Source: JAHBVH01 sp034437715 | GTDB taxonomy: Bacteria; Chloroflexota; Anaerolineae; Caldilineales; Caldilineaceae | Length of the DNA: 12,326 bases | Assembly (NCBI GenBank): GCA_034437715.1 | Contig: DAOTTR010000255.1 | Coordinates: 1 to 12,326 of the forward strand | Reading direction: 5' to 3' | Part shown: piece by piece, positions 6,584 through 12,326 of the stretch | Layout: every line of letters starts with the position of its first letter | Position numbering within the stretch: the stretch's first letter is position 1 | Notes under the pieces: generated by a model | What the model saw: the letters and a program-made list of their open reading frames with translations, nothing else | Databases searched by the model: none | Told to the model about the DNA's origin: nothing | Position numbers and translations under genes: made by a program

Positions 6584-6607
6584 GGCGCGCTGTTGCGTGA
6601 GCGCGCC
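6584..6607 (+). promoter_or_regulatory. Leader hairpin before the sialidase-like gene
   Basis: GGCGCGC (6584-6590) pairs perfectly with GCGCGCC (6601-6607) across a 10-nt loop and is followed by TTTC. It lies 8 nt upstream of the ribosome-binding site. Just before it, GGTTTA and TAAACC with inner CAC/GTG form another imperfect hairpin (6555-6583). Either could limit read-through from module 1 or shape translation. Confidence 0.35.
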
Positions 6608-6615
6608 TTTCAAAC

Positions 6616-6622
6616 AGAGGGA
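6616..6622 (+). promoter_or_regulatory. Ribosome-binding site that sets the start at 6629
   Basis: AGAGGGA lies 6 nt before the ATG at 6629. It supports this start over the in-frame TTG at 6593, which falls in the loop of the GC-rich leader hairpin. Confidence 0.6.
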
Positions 6623-6628
6623 TCGATC

Positions 6629-7753
6629 ATGACGACCATTCAACTTGCTGGGTTGCAGGTGTACCTGGGTGAGCCGTTGTCGGTGGTGGAAAGTGTGAAC
6701 TTCGGCTGGTTTCCGGGGTTGGCGCGCTTTCCCACCGGCGAGCTATTGCTCACCTATTCCTTAACCCCCGATACCAATGAAAATACAATTGATATTTCGG
6801 GTGTCATGTTTTCCAGCGATAACGGCCAAAGCTGGAGCCAGCGCTATGATATTCTGCCCGAACATCAGCCGATGATCTACATTCCCCAGGCGCAGGGCGC
6901 GTTGCTGGCGCTACCGGCCTACTTGTTTCCCGCTACGCCAGACGACCAGCACAATTTTCATGGCGCGGCGATCCGTTTCGAGGAGGGGGGACGGCGGGTG
7001 ATCTTTGTGCCGCAAGGGGTGCGCTTGGTCGATTGGCCTTTCCCCGTAAAGATTCTGCCCAATCCCTATCGTGCCAACTATTATCGCAGTAATATCTGTT
7101 TTGATGGCGACGCTGTCAAAGTAGACGGGCGCTGGATCGCCACGCTCTACGGAGCCAAAGGCGATGACGCCTTCTATTCGGTGCTCGTCGCGACCTCGGA
7201 AGATGACGGGTATACGTGGCGCTATCTGGCTACCGTCGCTGGGCCAGAAGCCGTGCCGGCGGCCGAACCGCGCGGCCACGGACCAGGTGAACCCGCAATG
7301 GTGCAACTGGTCAATGGCGAGCTCATGTGTGTGATCCGCATGGGCGGCGGGGCAGCCTTCAACCTGCGGCGCAGTTACAGCCGTGATGGGGGGCGCACTT
7401 GGTCGCCGGTGGATGTAATTCCGCCCGTCAGTGTCGAGCCGAGCATGAAGCGCTTGGCTAACGGCAGAGTTGCCCTCTCCACTGGACGGCCCGGCGTTGT
7501 GCTTTGGCTGGCTGACGAACACGGTGAGAACTGGCAATCCATCGATGTATTGGCCCATCATAACCAATGGGCACCCGACACCACCTATCAGATGGGACCA
7601 ACCCAGACTACTGCCTATACCGAATTGGTAGAAATTGCGCCCAATCGCCTGCTGCTGGCCTATGATCGCGTGCCGTTTGGCTGGGAGCCCACGCCAGCGG
7701 ATTCGGGCGAGCACAATCGGATCTTTCTCTTGCCCATCGACATTATCAGTTGA
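6629..7753 (+). CDS. Sialidase-like (BNR/Asp-box) beta-propeller protein
   Basis: The product has 374 residues from the ATG at 6629 (MTTIQLAGLQVYLGEP). Four Asp-box motifs (SxDxGxxW) are visible: SSDNGQSW at 62-69, SEDDGYTW at 190-197, SRDGGRTW at 251-258, and a degenerate ADEHGENW at 295-302. This is the repeat of six-bladed sialidase-fold proteins. GEPAMVQLVNGELMCVIR (220-237) matches the conserved Glu/Arg region of sialidase-like enzymes. FPTGELLLTY near 33-42 is the usual first-blade strand. No signal peptide or membrane segment is seen, so it is probably cytoplasmic. It may hydrolyse a sialic-acid-like or other sugar linkage, but Asp-box propellers include non-sialidases and I cannot confirm the full arginine triad, so activity on sialic acid is unproven. 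It sits between two importer modules, suggesting it processes their cargo. Confidence 0.85.
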   Translation: MTTIQLAGLQVYLGEPLSVVESVNFGWFPGLARFPTGELLLTYSLTPDTNENTIDISGVMFSSDNGQSWSQRYDILPEHQPMIYIPQAQGALLALPAYLFPATPDDQHNFHGAAIRFEEGGRRVIFVPQGVRLVDWPFPVKILPNPYRANYYRSNICFDGDAVKVDGRWIATLYGAKGDDAFYSVLVATSEDDGYTWRYLATVAGPEAVPAAEPRGHGPGEPAMVQLVNGELMCVIRMGGGAAFNLRRSYSRDGGRTWSPVDVIPPVSVEPSMKRLANGRVALSTGRPGVVLWLADEHGENWQSIDVLAHHNQWAPDTTYQMGPTQTTAYTELVEIAPNRLLLAYDRVPFGWEPTPADSGEHNRIFLLPIDIIS

Positions 7754-7763
7754 TTTCGATGGG

Positions 7764-7792
7764 TTGACAGAAAGCCAGTGCTAGATTACGCT
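7764..7792 (+). promoter_or_regulatory. Promoter candidate for module 2
   Basis: A perfect TTGACA (7764-7769) is followed after 17 bp by TACGCT (7787-7792), a weak -10. It lies 11 nt after the sialidase-like stop codon and about 135 nt upstream of the binding-protein start. It would let the second importer be transcribed separately from the sialidase-like gene. Confidence 0.4.
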
Positions 7793-7826
7793 ACAGGTGG
7801 TATCCCACCGAAGACATGGCCCGAAA

Positions 7827-7840
7827 ATGTTGCGTAACAT
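7827..7840 (+). repeat. Short leader hairpin ATGTT-GCGT-AACAT
   Basis: A 5-bp perfect stem with a tetraloop in the leader of module 2. A similar small hairpin, GGTGG/CCACC, lies at about 7797-7810. Both are short enough to occur by chance. Confidence 0.25.
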
Positions 7841-7881
7841 CTGCCGCTGGTTTGTCAGAATTTTCCTTCTCGCTAGCCGTC

Positions 7882-7902
7882 AATCTTTTTATAACAAAGA
7901 TT
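7882..7902 (+). promoter_or_regulatory. Inverted repeat just upstream of the module 2 RBS
   Basis: AATCTTT (7882-7888) pairs perfectly with AAAGATT (7896-7902) across a 7-nt loop. It ends 7 nt before the AAGGAG site. It could be an operator half-site pair or a weak leader hairpin. Confidence 0.35.
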
Positions 7903-7909
7903 TTATACC

Positions 7910-7915
7910 AAGGAG
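7910..7915 (+). promoter_or_regulatory. Ribosome-binding site that sets the start at 7926
   Basis: AAGGAG lies 10 nt before the ATG at 7926. The frame is open upstream to 7797, but only the 7926 start places the twin-arginine signal at the very N-terminus. Confidence 0.7.
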
Positions 7916-7925
7916 AAATTTACTC

Positions 7926-9608
7926 ATGGCAAAGCAATTGACTCGTCGTCGCTTTATACAGCTAACGGCCCTGGGCGCGGGGACAGGTTTGTTGGCCGCC
8001 TGTGCGCCAGCCGCGCCGGGCGCAGCGCCGGTTGCCCAATCGACAGCAGTAGCAGGCGCCGCCGCCCAACCAACCACCGGTGGCACGCTGAATATTGGTT
8101 ATGCACAGAAGACCAGCTTCAGCCATTTTATGCATCTGCGCAGCTATGCCGGTGGTGAGACGATCTACAATCGCCTGATGCTGCAAGGCAAACTTGTCCA
8201 GATGCGCGAGCCCACCAAGGAATTTTATCCAGACTTGGCCGAGAGCTGGGCCTTTGCTGAGGATGGCACGAGCCTCACTTTTGTCTTGCGCAAAGATCTA
8301 AAGTGGCACGACGGCGCACCATTCACAGCCAAGGATGTGGACTTTACCTTTCACATTGCTGGTCTCGACTTGGATGGGTACATCTTGACCCGCTATCTCG
8401 CGCCCTACGTCATTGGCGTGCAGGCGTGGGTTGATAACGAGGCAGAGAAAATTGAAGGGTTGGTTGTGGTGGACGACCACACGGTGCGTTTTGATCTGAT
8501 CGAGCCGGTCAACGAAGATCTGATCCTCGGTGCCTTCAATTACACCTGCATGGCCCCCCAGCACATCCTGAGCGACTATTTGAATCGCGAGAAGGCCAAG
8601 GAAATTTTGCAGAGCGAGTGGGCCACCACCGCCAATCATGTGGGGATCGGGCCTTTTAAGGTCGTCGAATATGTGGCCGACCAGTACATTGTCTATGAAC
8701 CCTACGCCGACTACCACTTTGGCAAACCCAAGATCGACAGCCTGGTCTATCGCTCCTACCAAGATCGCCAGACTGTAGCCGCTGCCATCGAGAAAAAGGA
8801 GATCGATATCGGCTGGATTCCCGACACCGAGTATGCACGTATGCAAGGATTGGATTTCCTCAATTTCCGCACACCCCAGGCGACCTTGGCCGTCGGCACG
8901 GTGATCAATGGCGCACAACCCCACCTGGCCGATAAGCGTGTGCGCCAAGCGTTGCTCCACGCGATTGACCGCGATACGATTATCCAGAAGATCTATGCCG
9001 GCGCTTCCGAGAAGATCGACACGCTGATCCAATTGCCCAAATATGGCGATAGCCCCAATCTGCCTCGCTTCGACTATGATCCCGAAAAGGCCAAGCAACT
9101 GTTGGCCGAAGCGGGCTGGGATAGCGAAACCAAGATCCGCTGGCTGGTGGACAAGATTCCAGCCGACACGGCGGTCTGGGACGCGATCAATGGCTACTGG
9201 GCCGAGGTGGGTGTGCAGGCTGAGTTCCAGATCAATGCGGACCTGACCGATGGCGGTGCCCCTGACTACAATTTCGACCTCTATTGGAGTTCCTACGGCA
9301 TCGGTCACCCCACCGAGTTTGCTTCCTACTTCGATTCACGCCGCGCCGAGGCCTACTACACCGGCTTCAAGAGCGAACGCTATGAAGAATTAATGGACAA
9401 ATCCTTCCAGCGCTTGCCCGAGGAAGAGATGCAGGCGGTCATCTACGAGATGCAAGAGATCCTGGCCGAAGAAGCGCTCTTCCTGGTGATCTGTCCCACG
9501 CCCAATATTTGGGCGATCAACAACCGTGTGCATGAGATCCTGCCCATCTACGCCGCCACCGGCTTTAATGACTGGGGCGGGATGCAGAATGTTTGGGTGG
9601 ACGCTTAA
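7926..9608 (+). CDS. ABC importer substrate-binding lipoprotein, family 5 (module 2)
   Basis: The product has 560 residues from the ATG at 7926. MAKQLTRRRFIQLTALGAG has a twin-arginine motif (R7-R8) and a lipobox L23-A24-A25-C26, the same layout and Cys position as the module 1 protein. A Pro/Ala-rich linker follows. LAESW (104 onward), LRKDLKWHDGAPFTAKDV and the downstream NHVGIGPFKVVEYVADQYI are family 5 signatures; YDPEKAKQLLAEAGW near 384-398 is the usual second-lobe motif. The protein should be exported folded by Tat and held at the outer face of the membrane, delivering ligand to the permeases encoded at 9871-11763. The ligand-facing regions differ clearly from the module 1 protein, so a related but distinct ligand is likely. 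It is separated from its permeases by 262 bp holding REP-like palindromes and a strong hairpin. Confidence 0.93.
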   Translation: MAKQLTRRRFIQLTALGAGTGLLAACAPAAPGAAPVAQSTAVAGAAAQPTTGGTLNIGYAQKTSFSHFMHLRSYAGGETIYNRLMLQGKLVQMREPTKEFYPDLAESWAFAEDGTSLTFVLRKDLKWHDGAPFTAKDVDFTFHIAGLDLDGYILTRYLAPYVIGVQAWVDNEAEKIEGLVVVDDHTVRFDLIEPVNEDLILGAFNYTCMAPQHILSDYLNREKAKEILQSEWATTANHVGIGPFKVVEYVADQYIVYEPYADYHFGKPKIDSLVYRSYQDRQTVAAAIEKKEIDIGWIPDTEYARMQGLDFLNFRTPQATLAVGTVINGAQPHLADKRVRQALLHAIDRDTIIQKIYAGASEKIDTLIQLPKYGDSPNLPRFDYDPEKAKQLLAEAGWDSETKIRWLVDKIPADTAVWDAINGYWAEVGVQAEFQINADLTDGGAPDYNFDLYWSSYGIGHPTEFASYFDSRRAEAYYTGFKSERYEELMDKSFQRLPEEEMQAVIYEMQEILAEEALFLVICPTPNIWAINNRVHEILPIYAATGFNDWGGMQNVWVDA

Positions 9609-9634
9609 CACAATCGGCGGAAATACCACGGCTT

Positions 9635-9772
9635 GTAGGTCACGTTTGTAACGTGACATGCCCGTTCAATGCAGCACATGCGGTTTTTAACCGGACAAGC
9701 GTCATCAAGCAAGGCTTTTCTAGGGCGGTGTTGCGGCTTTGGGCTGATTGTCACGTTGCAAACGTGACCTAC
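9635..9772. repeat. Pair of inverted REP-like palindromes (BIME-like element)
   Basis: A 24-nt unit at 9635-9658 recurs as its reverse complement at 9749-9772 with a single mismatch. Each unit holds its own 8-bp hairpin, GTCACGTT / AACGTGAC, with a 3-nt loop (TGT in the first, GCA in the second), flanked by GTAG on the outer side. The 90-bp core between them holds a small CGGTT/AACCG hairpin (9681-9693) and no gene. This is the layout of a bacterial interspersed mosaic element or a very short non-autonomous mobile element. It lies in the transcribed gap of module 2. Confidence 0.65.
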
Positions 9773-9808
9773 GGCTAATCCTCGTCGGAATTGACTGACC
9801 GCGCGACA

Positions 9809-9850
9809 CGCGTCATCGCCTGTATCATTTGCGACGCGGGCGATGACGCG
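9809..9850 (+). promoter_or_regulatory. Strong hairpin before the module 2 permease genes
   Basis: CGCGTCATCGCC (9809-9820) pairs perfectly with GGCGATGACGCG (9839-9850), a 12-bp GC-rich stem with an 18-nt loop. It ends 8 nt before the AAGGGA ribosome-binding site (9859-9864) of the DppB-like gene. No T-run follows. It matches in position the hairpin at 4455-4487 in module 1, although the sequences are unrelated. Confidence 0.55.
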
Positions 9851-9870
9851 CCTATTGTAAGGGATATGGC

Positions 9871-10839
9871 ATGGGACAATACATTTTACGGCGACTGATT
9901 CTAATTCCGATTCTCTTGTTAGGCATTACCGCGATTGATTTCGCCTTTATCAATATGGCACCCGGCGATCCGGTCACCGCCATGATCGATCCGGCAGAAA
10001 TGCGCCTGATGACCCAAGCGGATATTGCGCGGCGGCGACAAGCGTTGGGGCTGGATCAGCCAGTTGCGGTGCGCTATGTGATCTGGTTAAAGGAAGTGGT
10101 CACCGGCAATTTGGGCCATTCCTATGTCAAGGCGCAGCCCGTGAGCCGCTTGATGATCGATGGTATCAAAAATACGATTCTTTTGATGAGCTTGTCGCTG
10201 GTTTTCACGACCGTTGTGGGGGTGGCGTTGGGGATTATCTCGGCACTCAAGCCCTACTCCTGGCTGGACTACACCCTGACCGCGCTTTCGTTTTCGGGGG
10301 TCGCCATGCCGAGTTTCTTTTTCGCCTTGATTCTGATCTTTATTGGCGCGCTCAAATTGGGCTGGTTCCCGACTTCGGGTTTGCTCACACCGGGTATGCC
10401 CTTTTCGCTGAGTGATCGCCTGAGCCACATGGCCCTGCCGCTGATTGCGCTGTCGATTGGTGGAACGGCCAGCCTGTTACGCTATACGCGCTCCAGCATG
10501 TTAGAGATTCTACAGGAAGAATATATCACCACGGCGCGCGCCAAAGGGCTTTCTAAGAGGGCGATCAACGTGCGCCATGCCTTTAAGAACGCGGCGCTGC
10601 CGATCATCACCATTTTGGGGTTGCAAATTCCCAATCTCTTTGGCGGCGCGGTGATCATCGAGACGATCTTCAGCATTCCCGGCATTGGCTCGACCATGGT
10701 CGAAGCCATGAATAACAGTGACTACCCCGTCATGATGGGCGGGATTTTGTTGTCTGGCATTACTGTGCTGTTTAGCAATTTATTGGCCGATGCGGCGTAT
10801 GCCCTGGCCGACCCGCGTATTGCAATGAGTGGGGAGTGA
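9871..10839 (+). CDS. ABC importer permease, DppB/OppB-like (module 2)
   Basis: The product has 322 residues. AAGGGA at 9859-9864 lies 6 nt before the ATG. The first membrane helix spans about 9-29, followed by APGDPVTAM (30-38) and the long periplasmic loop with LGLDQPVAVRYV. The EAA loop for ATPase docking is at about 221-246 (TARAKGLSKRA, ending in KNAALPIIT). The C-terminus, LLADAAYALADPRIAMSGE, is family-typical. The gene is a paralogue of 4524-5483, with matching motif positions throughout the first 220 residues. It ends 3 bp before the next permease start, so the two are translationally coupled. It should form the channel together with the protein encoded at 10843-11763. Confidence 0.93.
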   Translation: MGQYILRRLILIPILLLGITAIDFAFINMAPGDPVTAMIDPAEMRLMTQADIARRRQALGLDQPVAVRYVIWLKEVVTGNLGHSYVKAQPVSRLMIDGIKNTILLMSLSLVFTTVVGVALGIISALKPYSWLDYTLTALSFSGVAMPSFFFALILIFIGALKLGWFPTSGLLTPGMPFSLSDRLSHMALPLIALSIGGTASLLRYTRSSMLEILQEEYITTARAKGLSKRAINVRHAFKNAALPIITILGLQIPNLFGGAVIIETIFSIPGIGSTMVEAMNNSDYPVMMGGILLSGITVLFSNLLADAAYALADPRIAMSGE

Positions 10840-10842
10840 TCT

Positions 10843-11763
10843 ATGATTGAACAGCGTCGCGAAATCAGCCTGATAGGGCCAGCCCAATTGCAGTTACGCC
10901 AGGCTGCGCCCAGCGCGGTCGAAACGCCGCTACAGCGCACTTGGCGGCGCTTTCGGCGGCACAAACCCGCGATCATCAGCCTGATCTTTATTTGCATTAT
11001 CAGCTTGATGGGCATTTTCGCGCCCATCGTCGCCCCCAAAGATCCACTGAAAACCAGCTTGATCGATTCGCTAGTGCCGCCGAATGAAACCTATTGGCTC
11101 GGCACGGATCCGGTGGGCCGCGATGTGTGGAGCCGCACTGTCTATGCAATTCGCGTCTCGCTCTCGGTCGGCATTGTTGCCATGAGTATTTCCTTGATTA
11201 TTGCGCTGCTGCTCGGCACGATCTCTGGCTACTATGGCGGCATGGTCGATATGGTCGTCATGCGTATGACCGATATTATTATGACGATTCCCAGTTTGGT
11301 GATCATCATGGCTGTCGTCTCGGTGTTGGGGCCGAGCATCTACAATGTCATGGCGGTGATCGGTATTTTGGGGTGGACGGGTATGGCGCGCCTGTTGCGC
11401 GCCCAGATTCTATCCGTGCGCGAGCGTGATTTTATTAAGGCGGCGCGCAGCATTGGCGTGGCCGATTGGCGGATCATGCTGTTGCATATTTTGCCCAATG
11501 CTGTCGCACCGGTGCTGGTGGCCGCAACCTTTGGTGTCGCCGCGGCGATTCTGACCGAGGCGGCGCTCAGTTTCCTCGGCTTTGGTGTGCTCCCGCCCAC
11601 GCCGAGTTGGGGCAACATGCTCAATGCCGCGCGCTCGCTGAGTCGCTTGCAAGAAAACCCCTGGTTCTGGATGCCACCCGGTGTGATGATCTTGCTCACG
11701 GTGCTCGCCATCAATTTCATCGGTGATGGCTTGCGCGATGCCCTTGACCCGCGCACAAAATGA
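10843..11763 (+). CDS. ABC importer permease, DppC/OppC-like (module 2)
   Basis: The product has 306 residues. GGGGAG at the very end of the preceding gene (10831-10836) serves as its ribosome-binding site. A polar N-terminal tail with the basic WRRFRRHKPA stretch (34-43) precedes the first membrane helix at about 43-64. LGTDPVGRDVWSRTVYAIRVSL (87-108 region) is the DppC hallmark. The EAA loop is at about 199-223 (KAARSIGVADWR, ending in ILPNAVAP). FGVLPPTPSWGNML and NFIGDGLRDALDPRTK at the C-terminus are family-typical. It is a paralogue of 5497-6408. No ATPase gene follows within the window: the next gene, 81 bp on, is of another kind, so the energising subunits must come from elsewhere. 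Confidence 0.93.
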   Translation: MIEQRREISLIGPAQLQLRQAAPSAVETPLQRTWRRFRRHKPAIISLIFICIISLMGIFAPIVAPKDPLKTSLIDSLVPPNETYWLGTDPVGRDVWSRTVYAIRVSLSVGIVAMSISLIIALLLGTISGYYGGMVDMVVMRMTDIIMTIPSLVIIMAVVSVLGPSIYNVMAVIGILGWTGMARLLRAQILSVRERDFIKAARSIGVADWRIMLLHILPNAVAPVLVAATFGVAAAILTEAALSFLGFGVLPPTPSWGNMLNAARSLSRLQENPWFWMPPGVMILLTVLAINFIGDGLRDALDPRTK

Positions 11764-11844
11764 ACAGCTTCCCAACATTTTCTATATGCCCCCGTCCGTC
11801 TAAATTGCAAAAATTCCTCATTCCAAGGAGCAAAGGAAACCAAC

Positions 11845-12326
11845 GTGGATCGCACACCGTATCTTGAAACGTTTGACAATGGTCCTGGCGGCTGGTGTGC
11901 CTGGGGCACCGGCAGCAATCTGCCCGAATTGCAGGATGGCGTATTGATCACGCGTGGCCCTTGGCGCGTCGATCCCAATCACTGTGATCCAGGCGCTGGC
12001 TATCTGCACCTGTTGACCTACCTGTATACCCATCCGCTGCACTACACCGAGAAATTTGCAGCAGAGGTTGGGGTGAATCGCTTTCTGGCCCAGAACAAGG
12101 ATCGCAATCTCACCAATGCGCGCATGACGGTGCGCCTACGTGGCAATGTAGATTTGCAGGGGTCGAAATTAACGCTGTGGGTGCAGGCCGATGTGGGTGA
12201 TACGCGTCCCAACTTTGTGTTGATCGGTCAGTCGTTGGAGATCACGCCGGAATGGAGTGAGCAGACACTGTTGCTTTCCGACGATCCGGCCCAATGGCTC
12301 TGTGTTGGCGGGCGACATGATCTGAC
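11845..12326 (+). CDS. Protein of unknown function, 3' end beyond window
   Basis: A GTG at 11845 opens a frame with no stop through the window end (160 codons). AAGGAG (11825-11830) and AAAGGA (11832-11837) lie upstream; the second has 7-nt spacing. The product starts MDRTPYLETFDNGPGGWCAW and continues with many aromatic residues and alternating polar/hydrophobic stretches (MTVRLRGNVDLQGSKLTLWV, then ITPEWSEQTLLLSD). The pattern looks like an all-beta, jelly-roll or concanavalin-like domain, and the ETFDNGPGGW opening resembles the start of some carbohydrate-binding or glycan-associated modules. I do not recognise the family. There is no signal peptide, so it is probably cytoplasmic. It follows the module 2 permeases by 81 bp with no terminator between, so it is likely co-transcribed with them. 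Confidence 0.7.
   Translation, partial: MDRTPYLETFDNGPGGWCAWGTGSNLPELQDGVLITRGPWRVDPNHCDPGAGYLHLLTYLYTHPLHYTEKFAAEVGVNRFLAQNKDRNLTNARMTVRLRGNVDLQGSKLTLWVQADVGDTRPNFVLIGQSLEITPEWSEQTLLLSDDPAQWLCVGGRHDL

Noticed and set aside
6911..7714. 267-codon open frame on the minus strand
   Set aside because: It is antisense to the sialidase-like gene, which has four Asp boxes in the plus frame. No family motif is seen in the antisense product.
7797..7925. 43-codon N-terminal extension of the module 2 binding protein
   Set aside because: It would bury the twin-arginine signal 43 residues inside the protein. The ATG at 7926 has a good AAGGAG site.
8298..9308. Long open frame (336 codons) on the minus strand
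   Set aside because: It is wholly antisense to the module 2 binding-protein gene, whose family motifs are clear. The opposite frame is open because of codon bias.
9593..9778. 61-codon plus-strand frame across the REP-like region
   Set aside because: It overlaps the end of the binding-protein gene and is made mostly of the palindromic repeats; no coding signal is seen.
11340..11978. 212-codon minus-strand frame over the end of the last permease gene
   Set aside because: It overlaps the DppC-like gene and the start of the next gene in antisense. Its product is low-complexity and Ser/Arg/Pro-rich with no family signal.

Overview
The window is about 12.3 kb of moderately GC-rich bacterial DNA. 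It appears to carry a solute-uptake locus made of two paralogous ABC importer modules with a sialidase-like gene between them. Both substrate-binding lipoproteins start with a twin-arginine signal, a lipobox ending in Cys26 and an Ala/Thr/Pro-rich linker, a style common in Chloroflexota. A Chloroflexota host (Caldilineae/Anaerolineae-like) is therefore my best guess, but it is an inference and no marker gene is present.

Layout. Bases 1-792 hold the 3' part of a PIG-L/LmbE-type deacetylase gene. A short convergent gap with three hairpins (793-952) separates it from a minus-strand MFS transporter (953-2167) of the fosmidomycin-resistance (Fsr) type. A 608-bp divergent intergenic region (2168-2775) follows. 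It holds a near-consensus sigma-70 promoter, a possible short leader ORF and several kinds of short repeat, including a 28-bp tandem repeat built from TGTGCA/TGCACA half-sites. Module 1 is a substrate-binding lipoprotein (2776-4449) and two permeases (4524-5483, 5497-6408). An inverted-repeat-rich gap leads to the sialidase-like beta-propeller gene (6629-7753). Module 2 repeats the same order: binding lipoprotein (7926-9608) and two permeases (9871-10839, 10843-11763). A gene of unknown function starts with GTG at 11845 and runs off the window.

How the parts may work together. Both importers are of the Dpp/Opp type (family 5 binding protein plus DppB- and DppC-like permeases), a family that takes up oligopeptides and, in many thermophilic and environmental bacteria, oligosaccharides. 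Neither has an ATPase gene here, so ATPases must be encoded downstream or elsewhere. The sialidase-like protein has no signal peptide and probably acts in the cytoplasm on an imported glycan. The PIG-L enzyme would remove N-acetyl groups from a sugar or conjugate. A plausible but unproven reading is a locus for uptake and breakdown of an acetylated amino-sugar glycan or glycoconjugate.

Each importer has a strong hairpin between the binding-protein gene and the first permease gene, as expected where the binding protein must be made in excess. In module 2 this gap also holds a pair of inverted REP-like palindromes. I found no tRNA, rRNA, CRISPR array, transposase or complete insertion sequence, and no clear evidence of a wholly new system. 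The most unusual material is the non-coding DNA at 2357-2760 and 9635-9850.
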